In this document: in pieces, positions 53,017 to 63,455 of the stretch
Position numbering within the stretch: the stretch's first letter is position 1
Layout: each line of letters opens with the position of its first letter
Source: Kingdonia uniflora
Taxonomy: Eukaryota > Streptophyta > Magnoliopsida > Ranunculales > Circaeasteraceae
DNA: 64,000 bases
Assembly: GCA_014058105.1 (NCBI GenBank)
Contig: JACGCM010000376.1
Span: 434,001-498,000, forward strand
Direction of reading: 5' to 3'
Translations under genes and position numbers: made by a program
Notes under the pieces: model-generated
What the model was told of the DNA's origin: nothing
What the model saw: the letters and a program-made list of their open reading frames with translations, nothing else
The model's database searches: none

Positions 53017-54578
53017 TGTCAAATTCTGCATTAATAAACACATACAAATTTATATAGAGACCAATGGAGTATACTTAGGGCAATAAGACGTATTGAAATC
53101 AATCAGAGGGTGTCAAATTCTTGTGATTACAATATAATGTCAAATTCTTACCAAGCACCAAGGTGTGTTTGTCGTTTTCAATGTAATTTTCCACACAATA
53201 GCTTAATTTCAACATATTGGAGTGAAACTTTGGGATGCAAGAGGAGTAGAAATTACTGATTTCAACACTATGAAAGCCAAATTCAATCAATACCCTAAAT
53301 TCTACCAAGAAATCACAATATTGAGAAAATTTTACAATACACTAAAATATATTAAGAAATCACAAAATCAAGTGAATACCATAAATTAACAAGTATCATA
53401 TTGTTGGAATGATACCTTTACTTCAATTACACCAAAAAAATTCGAAATAAATGTGTATATATATATATATATATATAGAGAGATACCTGAAGAAAAGTGT
53501 ATGAAGGGATGAAATTTGATAAGAGAGGACCAACAGATTCGTCTTTGAAGCTTCAGTCCATCAGACGCCTAAGACTTAGGCGCCTAATTTTTTTTATAAA
53601 TAATTTGGGCGCCCAAGTGTTATGCGCCTATTTAAAATCCAAGTCAGGTACTGTTGAAAGAAATTGAGTCTCACTACCTTGAATTTAGTTTTTTTTAACC
53701 AAGGTAGTGAGGTACTTTAGGAGTAGGAGATGCTCTAATATTGTTATGTAAGAACACATGCTAATGAGATTATCCTGTATTTATGCTAGTTACCCATATC
53801 CGTTAGAGGTCTGCCGCATAGAAATTGCATTAATTATGAATTCGGCAACCCAAGCCAAATGGCGAATAGAACATCAACATTTATGCTAGTTACCCCATAT
53901 CCGTCCAAAATGTGCCTACATTCCTACACTTGCAACCCTTTAGTTGCCTCCAATATATTAAATCGAAATAATATGTAATTCATATAAAATATTTCTCTAA
54001 TGGTTCGCCTTCAATAAGCAGAGAAGCTGAAGTTTGTAAATGAACTTTGGATACATTCAAGAAGTACGAGCAGGAAAAACATAGTATTAGGCTATTAGCT
54101 TCTACCACCCTAATTAAAAATAATGAACCTAACGTGAATCAAACACGAAACCTTATGATCTGGAGTCAGACGCGCGCCACAGATCCTTTCTATTTAAAAT
54201 TGCTAATAAAATAATAAGTACAAAAGCATAGTTCACTATTACAAGTTTCTACAAAAGTACAGTGAAATCTGAGAAGCGCTATTTACACCCTTGCAAGTGA
54301 TCTACGGTAACTGTTCGTGTGGTTTGTGGGCTATTGCATGAGCCCTAGAGGATCTAGTCGAGAATTTACGGTCCGCGAGCCATTGTACTGGATACCTCTA
54401 GTTACAAAAAAAGAAGTGATTTACGAGCATGATGCTTGATAGGCCCTTTAAATTGCCAAAGCAATGTCTTATGGGAGCGAGCCAACATCTTGTGTTCAAA
54501 TGGAAAAGCTCAAACCAAAGAAGATATATACACAACCATTGAGCGAAACACTCATGTACATGAGAAGCATCTTTGTCG

Positions 54579-57037
54579 TATTAAGAATCGAGTTAGCTAG
54601 TCTCTCTTTTACGACAAGAACGATACGCGAAATATACAAATAAGAAGAATCAATCAAGCAAGAACAATAAAATAGACAAGAATTCCCAGAGGAGGAAAGT
54701 GGAAAAACCTTCCGAATAAAAAACCACTCCCCGAACAATCCACTATGATGATCAAACATGTTACAACGATCTCTCTAAGCTTCTCAAGCTTTAATGGAGT
54801 CTCTCAAACTCTAGGTCTCAAGAATTAAACTCACACGGAAAAAAATTAGGTTAACAAATAACTTAAGTTCTCTTTATATACTTGAAGAATAAATATAAGC
54901 ATAACGGATCTCGAGGTAAACTCAATATCTCAGACGACCTTCCAAAGGCAACCTAGCACAACTCGCTCGAACGAAACATAAACTTGTTCGAATGACTTTA
55001 ACGATTAAAGGTTCAAGCCTTAGAAAGCATACATGTCGTTCGAACGACATCCAAGCTTGTTTGAACGACTTAATTGGTCTTAAGCTCCAAAATGCAAAAT
55101 CATTCAACTCGTTCGAACGAGCTCCATTTTCGTTCGAACGACTTCGACCTATTTTGAGTTCAACTTTAACAGCTTGAGCAGAACCAACTCGAGTCTCTAG
55201 GTATCTTAACCAGTTCGAATTTCAGGTAACTTAACCAGCTCAAATCTTCAGGTAACTTATCTAGTTCGCACTTCAGTCGATCTGAACTAGATCGAATCTG
55301 AACATTGAAAATCTCATTTTCAATCCGTTCACATCAGTATGAATCTTCATGAGCTTTAACACACCGTCCTCGAGGAGCGAGCGAATATAATGATATCGAA
55401 TATCAATGTTCTTGGTCCTAGAGTAAGAAGTCGAGTTCTTCACTAAGTGTACATAGTGGATTGTTAGGGGAGTGGTTTTTTTATTGATAAAGGTTTTTCA
55501 CTTCCCTCCTCTGGGAATTCTTGTGTCCTTGTTGTTCTTGCTTGATTGTTTCTCTTGATTAATATATTCCGCGTATCGTTCTTGGCGTAGAAGAGAGATT
55601 ATCTACCTCGATTCTCAATATTATGCCTATTCTTTTCACTCATAATCAAAGAGATTATATTGCCAAATTTAATGTCTTCTTTCCTCGATGAATTGCTCAT
55701 AGCTGTAATGAATCCTTTCCAGTTCTCTGACATCTGCCCTAGAAGAGCTCACGCTCTCACCTCCTCGGTAAAAGTAATTTTTACGGATTCTAGTTGAGCA
55801 TTAATGGTATTGAACTCATTGATATGATGAGCTTGCACACTAGCATTATCCTTCATCTTCAAAGTAAATAAACACCGTAAAAGATGTACCTTATTTGCCC
55901 TGGACGGTTCTAAGTACATAGCGGACAACGTCTCCATCAAACCCTTTGTTATTGTAACTTTGGAGATCATGTGTAGAATCTAAGATGACAGCGCTAACCT
56001 AATGTTCCAAGCGCCTTGCGATCCAATCGCGCCCACTTAGCAACATCAAAATCTGTTGGCTTCATCTCAACTCCACCCAGTGGTAAATCAAGATCTTTCT
56101 GATAGAGGTAATCTTCTATCTACATCTTCTACACTCCAAAATTAGATCCATTAAACTTCGTAATCTTTTACTTTTCCTGATCAGCCATCGCTCTTCACCA
56201 CACAAGCCCTATAACACTTCCTCTGACACAAATTTTTGAGAATCGAGGTAACTAATCTCTCTTCTACGCCGAAAATAATACGCGGAATATGGTAATCAAG
56301 ATAAACAATCAAGTAAGAACAACAAGGACAATAGAATTCCCAGATAAGGGAAGTGGAAAACCCTTACGGATAAAAAACCTCTCCCCGAACAATCCACTAT
56401 GATGATCAAACAGGTTACAACGATCTCTCCAAGCTTCTCAAGCTTTAATAAAGTCTCTCAAATTCTATGTCTCTAGAATTGAACTCACACGGAAAAGATT
56501 AGGCTAACAAATAGCCTAAGTCCTCTTTATATACTAGAAGACTAAATACAAGTAGAACGGATGTCGAGGCAAACTCAATGTCTCAGACGACCTTCCAAAG
56601 GCAACCTAGCACAACTCGTTCGAACGAAACACAAACTCGTTCGAACGACTTTAATGATTAAAGGTTCCTGCCTTAGAAAGCATACATGTCGTTCGAACGA
56701 CATCCAAGCTCGTTCGAACAACTTCTTCGGTCTCAAGCTCCAAAACGCAAAATCAGACAACTCGTTCGAACGAGCTCCATTTTCGTTCGAACGACTTCGA
56801 CCTATTTTGAGTTCAACTTTAACAGCTCGAACAGAACCAGCTCGAGTCTCTAAGTAACTTAACCAGTTCCAATTTCAGGTAACTTAACCAGCTCGAACTT
56901 CTGTCGATCTGAACCAGTTCGAATTTGAACATTGAAAATCTCATTTTCAATCCGTTCCAATCCGACATCAATCCGTGAATTGAACTAACTCGAACTGAAA
57001 CTATCTTGAACATAAATTCGAGTTCATACCTTAAACA
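54579..57037 (-). mobile_element. Defective copia-type LTR retrotransposon, TSD TGTCG
   Basis: 2,459 bp flanked by TGTCG (54574-54578 and 57038-57042). In units A and B the site reads ATCTTTGTCGATCACATT. LTRs: about 54579-55329 and 56234-57037, about 800 bp. On the minus strand the element begins TGTTTAAGGTATG; next to the right LTR a TTTGTGTCAGAGGAAG sequence (56218-56233) resembles an initiator-Met tRNA primer site. A degraded gag follows; no protease, integrase or reverse transcriptase is present. A reversed LTR fragment lies inside at 55452-55622. The LTRs carry repeated CGTTCGAACG palindromes. Confidence 0.85.
55640..56188 (-). pseudogene. Copia gag (UBN2/DUF-type) pseudogene
   Basis: The minus strand from the ATG at 56188 reads MADQEK, KITKFNGSNFGV and DYLYQKDLDLPLGG, with stops at positions where Gln or Trp is expected. 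After a frame change it continues in 55970-55749: GLMETLSAMYLEPSRANKVH, LLRCLFTLKMKD and HHINEFNTINAQLES. The FNGSNF, LY..., LKM and H(I/L)NEFN spacing is that of the gag polyprotein of copia elements. It is truncated at about 55640 with no zinc knuckle or pol after it. Confidence 0.75.
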
Positions 57038-57881
57038 TGTCGATCACATTGAATCATGTACCAATGGTTCCAATTAACTCACCGTGATTTGTCCAAAACT
57101 AAGTTTAGCCTAAATTTAGAGCATCATTGGCAACCGAGTAAATGTCATTTCCAAGTCCAAAGTCCAAACCATGCCATTGGAGCGAGATACAACGAAACAG
57201 CAGTGGATTAACATCTCTACTGGTCATAATCAAAACTGTACAATATTTATCCTTTGAAAACCATCTTCACTTCTTTCGCAATGAACTTTTAAACATTAAA
57301 GTTAAAGTTGAAAACCATCTTCACTTCTTTCACAATATTTATCTCTGGATTTGTGAAACGAGCTGTTGTAATATTTGTTCTTGTACCTACTTAGCAGCCA
57401 TTTGGGCAATTTCACAACTCACTATAAATTAACCAAACCTAGATGCAATTGCTAATGATGCTCATACGAAGAGAACTGAGATCAGATTTGCACGAATAAT
57501 AACCGTAAAGTTTTATCAAAAGATTGCTTTCGATGTACTTTCTTCATCACAGTCACAGCCTAGTGCATGATCTATGAATTCGGTGAAACACTAAAAAAAT
57601 TGCATCATATGTATACGTATTGGTTTGGAGCTTAATTTGCAATATATGTAACAACTTCAGTTTATTGTAATTTTGTAAAGAGTGATAAAATAAGGATCAC
57701 AATATAACGATTACAGATCGCAGTCGTTCGTGATTCTTAAAATAAGGAAATAAATTGAAACAAAATTTTGTTCATCAATATCCAAGGCGACAATGAGAAA
57801 GATCATATCCAATACAACCCTCTCTTCTTAAAACTTGTTCAAACAATAAACCAAATGACTCATGCCACAATGGCAAACATC

Positions 57882-58354
57882 TTAGTTCTTAGATGTGATA
57901 TTGGGGTGGCTTGAGGTGGTGTCCGTGTTGATGCCCAAAGTACTCTTCACTGCGTCTGCTGCTCCTTGTGCCATGCTTTTCACTTGCTCTCCAGTCTACA
58001 ACAACAAACACATAAAAACACATCGTACAATAGTTAGACCCGACAAAAATATATAGTTGGCTCCAAATATGGGGACTAGTGTAAAAATGATACCTTTTGG
58101 AGGATGTTTCCGGCTTGGTCCTTGGTCTCATGAGCAGATTGTTGTGCAGATTGGGCAGTGCTAGATGCCTTATCCTTAGCTGTGTGAGTGGCATCAGAAG
58201 CCTTGTCTTTAGCTGTCTGAGTAGCATCAGAAGCCTTGTCTTTAGCGGTCTGAGTAGCATCAGAAGCCTTGCTCATCATCTCATCCTTCTTCTCTTGTGC
58301 ATGACCTGCGACTTCATCGCTCTTCTGGCTCAAGTTCTGAGTGTTGGTGTCCAT
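57882..58354 (-). CDS. Small LEA-like protein, copy C (three 11-residue repeats)
   Basis: Exons 58354-58094 (87 codons) and 57995-57882 (37 codons plus TAA) encode 124 residues. The repeats are SDATQTAKDKA, SDATQTAKDKA and SDATHTAKDKA. The last carries the same Gln-to-His change as the second repeat of copy B, so B and C are closest relatives in this respect. Exon 2 is TGEQVKSMAQGAADAVKSTL and onward, as in B. Splice sites, TATA and TGACTCA are intact. The protein is hydrophilic and rich in Ala, Lys, Thr, Gln and Asp, as expected for a dehydration-protective LEA protein; expression is not known. Confidence 0.85.
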
Positions 58355-58885
58355 GTCTTGTTTCCTTTTTTGTATGTGAATCAACGATGAAAGGCAGAGA
58401 CAAACTCTTTTACAATTTGATGAGTTCAAACCTCTCCTTTGAAGGTGTATTTATAATATTTTGGAGTCTCCATGTATGTATGTGTGAGTGAGAATAGGAA
58501 CTTTTTGTTGCAATTGACTCAGTAAAGGAAATGTACATGGTTGATCGAGGTATATTTTAGACTGAAAATGTCATCCTGATCCTCTTTCTCAGGAAGACTT
58601 ATGGTTCTTACTTGTAATATTATGATGTAAGAACCCATGTTAATGATATTATCCTGTAAATATAAAGCTGGGATGTCAGGGTTTAGAGGTCTGCTGTATA
58701 GAAATTGCATTAATTACGAATTCGGCCACCAAGCCAATTGGCGAATATAACATCCGCATTTATGCTAGTTACCCCATCCGTCCAAGATGTGCATGTACAT
58801 TCGTACACTTGCAACTCTTTAGTTGCCTCCAATATATTAAATCGAGATAATATGTAATTCATATAGAATATTTCTCTAATGGTTC

Positions 58886-59148
58886 TGACGTAAACTCTCA
58901 AGCGGAAGCTAAATTGAGAAGTCTTTTACGCTAAAATCAGCATAAAACTAAATTAGGGCTAAACCTTAAACTTTATTCAATCACAACTTTAACAACCAAA
59001 TAAAATAGAGAATTAACCTTATATTGGTTAATTAGGAACTCCCTAAAACCTACTAAACATCTCTAGCAGAGAGGCTTGAATCAAAAGAACATAAATATAA
59101 ATAGTCCGTTGACATGTGAGAAACGATCATGAGATATGATTCACATCA
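58886..59148. mobile_element. Short LTR-type element (263 bp), TSD GGTTC
   Basis: Begins TGACGTAAAC, ends CACATCA, flanked by GGTTC on both sides (58881-58885 and 59149-59153). The empty site CTAATGGTTCGCCTTCAATA is seen in units A and C. TG...CA ends and a 5-bp duplication fit a solo LTR of a small (TRIM-like) retroelement. It has no coding capacity. Confidence 0.75.
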
Positions 59149-60481
59149 GGTTCGCCTTCAATAAGCAGAGAAGCCGAAATTTGTAAATGATACACATATC
59201 AAGTATTTCTTTTCAACGAGGCAATTCCATGCATATGATCGGTTCATGTTGAATGAACTTTGGATACATTCAAGAAGTATGAGCAGGAAAAACATAGTAT
59301 TAGGCTATTAAAATAATGAACCTGACACGAATATGAAACCTTCTGATCTGAGTCAGATGCGCGCCACCGATCCTTTCTATTTATAATCGCTAATAAAATA
59401 ATAAGTACAAAAGAATAGTTCACTATTACAAGTTTATACAAAAGAACATTGAAATCTGAGAAGTGCTATTTACACCCTTGCAAGTGATCTATGGCAACGG
59501 TTCTTGTGGATTGCGGCTATTGCACGAGGCATTGGCCCGGATACCTCTAGTTAAAAAAGAAGAAGTGATCTAGTCCCCTTTAAATTGCCAAAGCAATGTC
59601 TTATGGGAGCGAGCCAACATCTCGTGATCAGATGGAAAAGCTCGAACCAAAGAGGATATATACACAACCATTGAGCGAAACACTCATGCACATGAGAAGC
59701 ATCTTTGCCGATCATATTGAATGATGTACCAGTGGTTCCAATGAACTCACCCTGATTTGTCCAAAACTAAGTTTAGCCTAAATTTAGAGCATTATTAGCA
59801 ACAGAGTAAATGTCATCTCCAAGTCCAAAGTCCAAACCATACCTTTGGAGCGAGATACAACGAAACAGCAGTAGATTAACATCTCTACCGGTCATAATAA
59901 AAAACGTACAATATTTTTCGCAATGAACTTCTAAACATTAAAGTTATGTTCCCACTCCGCATTTGTGAAACAAGTCTTTGTAGTATTTGTTCTTGCAGCC
60001 ATTTGGACTATGTGACAACTCACTATAAATTAACCTAACCTAGCTGCAATTGCTAATGATGCTCATACGAAGAGAACTGAGATCAGATTTGCACGAATAA
60101 TAACCGTAACGTTTTATCAAAAGATTGTTTTCGATGTACTTTCTTTATCACAGTTGCATGCTTTCGATGTACTTTCTTCATCACAGTCGCAGCCTAGCGC
60201 ATGATCTATGAATTTGGCGAAACACTAAAAAAATTGCATCATAAGTACGTTTAGGTTAGGAGCTTAATTTGCAATATATGTGACAACTTCAGTTTATTGT
60301 AATTTTGTAAAGAGTGATAAAATAAGGATCACAATAATAATGATTACAAATCGCAGGCATTCGTGATTCATTCATCAATATCCAAGGCGACAATGAAAGA
60401 GATCATATCCAATATAACTCTCTCTTCTTAAAACTGGTTCAAACAATAAACAAAATGACTCGTGCCACAATGGCAAACATC

Positions 60482-60955
60482 TTAATTCTTAGATGTAATA
60501 TTGGGGTGGCTTGAGGTGGTGTCGGTGTTGATGCCCAAAGTACTCTTCACTGCATCTGCTGCTCCTTGTGCCATGCTTTTCACTTGCTCTCCAGTCTACA
60601 ACAACAAACAAATAAAAACACATCAGTAAAATAGTTAGACTCGACAAAAATATATAGTTAGCTCCAAATATGGGGACTAGTGTAAAAATGATACCTTTTG
60701 GAGGATGTTTCCGGCTTGGTCCTTGGTCTCATGAGCAGATTGTTGTGCAGATTGGGCAGTGCTAGATGCCTTATCCTTAGCTGTCTGTGTAGCATCAGAA
60801 GCCTTGTCTTTAGCTGTCTGAGTAGCATCAGAAGCCTTGTCTTTAGCGGTCTGAGTAGAATCAGAAGCCTTGCTCATCATCTCATCCTTTTTCTCTTGTG
60901 CATGACCTGCGACTTCATCGCTCTTCTGGCTCAAGTTTTGAGTGTTGGTGTCCAT
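60482..60955 (-). CDS. Small LEA-like protein, copy D (three 11-residue repeats)
   Basis: Exons 60955-60695 (87 codons) and 60595-60482 (37 codons plus TAA) encode 124 residues. The repeats are SDSTQTAKDKA, SDATQTAKDKA and SDATQTAKDKA. Unlike B and C there is no His variant, and the first repeat has Ser for Ala. Exon 2 ends NITSKN like the others, with AAT instead of AAC for the last Asn. The repeat makeup suggests D gained its third repeat independently of C, or that B and C arose together after splitting from D. Promoter elements are intact. Confidence 0.85.
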
Positions 60956-61255
60956 GTCTTGTTTTCTTTTTTGTATGTGAATCAACAATGAAAGGCAGAG
61001 AGAAATTCTTTTACAATTTGATGAGTTCAAACCTCTCCTTTGAAGGTGTATTTATAATATTTTGGAGTCTCTATGTTCATGTATGTGTGAGTGAGTGAGA
61101 ATAGGCACTTTTTGTTGCAATTGACTCAGTAAAGGAAATGTACATGGTTGATCGAGGCATATTTTAGACTGAAATGGTCATCCTAATCCTCTTTCTCAGG
61201 AAGACTTATAGTTCTTAGTTGTAATGCTATGCAAAAACACATCCTAATGATATTA

Positions 61256-61990
61256 GAGTCCGGATCCTCTCCACGTGGTGAGAATCGAACTCTACTCCTC
61301 TAAATATAAAATACATAGACACGTGTTCACCTCTTTTACCCTATTATTTACAACCTAGTTTTTAATTTTATATAACACAAATACCATTTTTTATGGAGAC
61401 ACCATTTTATGCCTCTTCCTTAATGTAAATCTCATATAGACAATTAACCAAGAGAAAGATAAAACAAAGAATCAAATTGAGAGAATTTTTCTTTACTTTC
61501 TTTATAAACCTGATAGTATGTATGCTAAATTGGAGTTCAAAAATTTGATCTAGGTTCCTCTCGAATTAGTTGAATAGAAAGAACATATATGATTTGAGTG
61601 TGAACTTTTAGTAAGTTTGAGCTTCTTACTCTATTTGTGATATGATATGGGTTTCTTTAATTTGATTAGATGAAAGAGTGTTTGGAACTCGTAGGAAAAC
61701 TATATTTCAAAGGATGGGAGAACATGATTAACAAGACAACAAGAGGCAGGGTTGTTCATGCATCTTTGGCCTATAGGCATGATTAACTTCTCAGTATACA
61801 AAGCTTCAAATAATTAGAAAGAGAGACCAAAACCTCTTTACTAATTACATAAGGTTATTTGCGTCACATTTAAAGTTGTAAAACTAGCTAAGAGAGAAGT
61901 TAAAATAAAGAGTTAATGAGGGACAGGTGTCAATAAATTTTGAGGAGTAGAGCTTTGCTCTCTCCACCGTGGTGTAGAGGATCCGGACTC
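61256..61990. mobile_element. Mutator-like non-autonomous element, 9-bp TSD
   Basis: 735 bp with terminal inverted repeats: left GAGTCCGGATCCTCTCCACG, right on the other strand GAGTCCGGATCCTCTACACC. Similarity continues to CTCTACTCCTC about 45 bp in. Flanked by ATGATATTA on both sides (61247-61255 and 61991-61999); unit C shows the single ATGATATTATCCTG. A 9-bp duplication and G-starting termini fit MULE-type transposition. No coding capacity. Confidence 0.85.
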
Positions 61991-62125
61991 ATGATATTAT
62001 CCTATAAACATAAAGCTGGGATGGCAGGGTTTAGAGGTATGCCGAAGCCTGGCACAGAAATTGCATTAATTATGAATTCGGCCACCCAAGCCAAATGGTG
62101 AATATAACATAAGCCGAAAACTTTA

Positions 62126-62576
62126 GGGCGTGTTTGGTTCATGGAAAATAGCGTAAATGGCGAACTAGATTTCCATGAAATCTCGTTTTCTATGGTTTTC
62201 ATCAAAACCGTGGAAAACCTATTTTCCATGAACTAAACGCACCATTGATTTTTCAAGTCAAATTTTAGAGTAAATCAGAGTTTCATCGGTGATTTTAAGT
62301 CGAAAGTCGAAAGTCGAGAGATCTGGACCCCGAAACCTTGGTAGAAAACACAAATAACCTTGATGAAAAGAGGATGTCAAGTTTTTCATATTTTATTCTA
62401 TTTCTCAAAACTATTTTCCATCCCGAAACCTTGATGGAAAAAACCAAATTCAAGAGATCTGGACCCGAAACCTATTTTCCATCTTATGTTTTTCGTCCCC
62501 AACAAAACAAAGGAAAACAAATTTCGCGAAAATCCAGTTCACCATTTCCGCTATTTTCCACGAACCAAACACACCC
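62126..62576. mobile_element. Tourist-like MITE (PIF/Harbinger), TSD TTA
   Basis: 451 bp. Left end GGGCGTGTTTGGTTCATGG and right end on the other strand GGGTGTGTTTGGTTCGTGG, both continuing AAAATAGCG. Flanked by TTA (62123-62125 and 62577-62579). Non-coding. GGG(C/T)GTGTTTGGTT termini with a TTA duplication are classical for Tourist-type MITEs. Confidence 0.88.
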
Positions 62577-63455
62577 TTAAGTCGGAAAATTTCAAGTTGG
62601 GCTAAATTTGTAGCTGTTGATTAGGCCGATTGGGGTCGAGTGGGTTCCAGCTTACGGACTTGCAACACTACACACTATACAGTATACACAAAAATATCAG
62701 TAGTGCAAAAAAATATTATTTGAAGATTCGAAAAGAGAGATCTATTGCTGCACAAGCACTGTTAATGTGTTTTAGTCATATTTCTTGAATGTAGTCGATT
62801 TCTATTTAACATGAATGATCACTTCATACATTATACATAAATGTTAAGGTAATGGTTTTTGGATCATAGTGAAGAAGAAAGGCTAACTATAATATATTTT
62901 ATAATTAAAATTGAGTTTTCTTCCTTAATTCAAAATATCATAGTTGATAATCAACGTTTTCACCGTTAACTTATGCGACAATGTAAATTAAAACGTGTAC
63001 ACGTGACATGTGTGACACGTGGTACAGTCCTGTCTCAACCCGTGGCAGAGCCAGTGTATGACACGTATCATAGCCAACAACCACCACGTCTTCGCAGGGT
63101 GATATCACGTGGTAGTACTGTAGCATGACACGTGATAGACCAAATCAGACCGGTCCAGACTATGAGCCAATCCAAGTCAGGCCGGTTCAGACACTAAAAA
63201 TGACATTTAGATCCCAATTTTTGGTCAAAATTAATCAAAAAAAATTTAAAAAAATTCTTCTTGACTAGACTTATCTCATGGGGGACCCATTTTTTTTTAA
63301 AAATTATTAAAATATTTTTTAATTTTTATTGGGAACGGGTGCTTTAAATTGGAAACATGACTAACTTATATGAAATATATATATATAATAATAAAGATTA
63401 ATACCTAATCAAGTTTCTTATGATAGCTTATAGGATATTAATTGTATACCCCAAT
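62577..63455. other. Spacer right of the LEA array with a CACGTG cluster
   Basis: No gene is seen. 63000-63134 holds four perfect CACGTG boxes (see separate entry). 63170-63190 and 63138-63155 share CAGACCGGTC/CAGGCCGGTTCAGAC blocks, a degenerate local repeat. The rest is AT-rich. Confidence 0.6.
63000..63134. promoter_or_regulatory. G-box/ABRE cluster: four CACGTG in 135 bp
   Basis: CACGTG at 63000-63005, 63016-63021, 63106-63111 and 63129-63134, with further ACGT cores in ACACGTAT (62-68 of 630xx) and CCACGTCT (near 63086). Several read (G/T)ACACGTG(G/A), the form bound by bZIP (ABF/ABI5, GBF) and bHLH (PIF, MYC) factors. No gene starts nearby within the window, so the target is unknown; it could also belong to an unrecognised repeat. 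Confidence 0.6.

Larger units (their letters stand above)
47578..53735. mobile_element. PIF/Harbinger DNA transposon, 6.2 kb, TSD TAA
   Basis: Left end GAGCATCTC then TTAAAGTACCTCACTACC; right end on the other strand GAGCATCTC, a short extra CTACTC, then CTAAAGTACCTCACTACC. TAA flanks both sides (47575-47577 and 53736-53738). Unit C preserves the empty site TTCTTACTTGTAATATTATG at 58606. Inside are a degraded Myb/NAM-associated ORF1 (+), a degraded DDE transposase (-) convergent with it, a plant-mobile-domain fragment (-), and a nested hAT-like element. CCTCACTACCTT motifs recur just inside both ends, and GGCGCC palindromes cluster at 47735-47845 and 53567-53632. It is autonomous in layout but inactive as sequenced. 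Confidence 0.92.
41753..53874. repeat. Tandem unit B of the LEA array, expanded by four insertions
   Basis: The span is 12.1 kb, but only about 2.7 kb is the duplicated unit. The rest is four insertions: 41768-42857, 43285-45048, 45950-46354 and 47578-53735. Duplicated blocks are recognisable at 42858-43284, 45049-45949, 46355-47577 and 53736-53874. A stray extra copy of TTTATGCTAGTTACCCATAT is at about 53776. Confidence 0.8.
53875..58752. repeat. Tandem unit C of the LEA array, with one copia insertion
   Basis: 4.9 kb, of which about 2.4 kb is the duplicated unit (53875-54578 and 57038-58752) and 2.46 kb is the copia-type element. It begins CATTTATGCTAGTTACCCCA and ends GGCGAATATAACAT. This unit keeps the uninterrupted versions of the sites hit by Harbinger (unit B) and the Mutator-like element (unit D). 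Confidence 0.85.
58753..62111. repeat. Tandem unit D of the LEA array, with two insertions
   Basis: 3.36 kb, about 2.35 kb of it duplicated unit. It begins CATCCGCATTTATGCTAGTT and ends GGTGAATATAACAT. It carries the LTR-type element 58886-59148 and the Mutator-like element 61256-61990. The spacer at 60130-60190 has a small internal duplication (TTTCGATGTACTTTCTTCATCAC twice). Confidence 0.85.

Noticed and set aside
58097..58390. Plus-strand ORF opposite LEA copy C (also at 41156, 47086 and 60698)
   Set aside because: It is the antisense of exon 1, kept open because the 33-bp repeat is a multiple of three. It has no promoter or family match, while the minus strand has spliced LEA structure.
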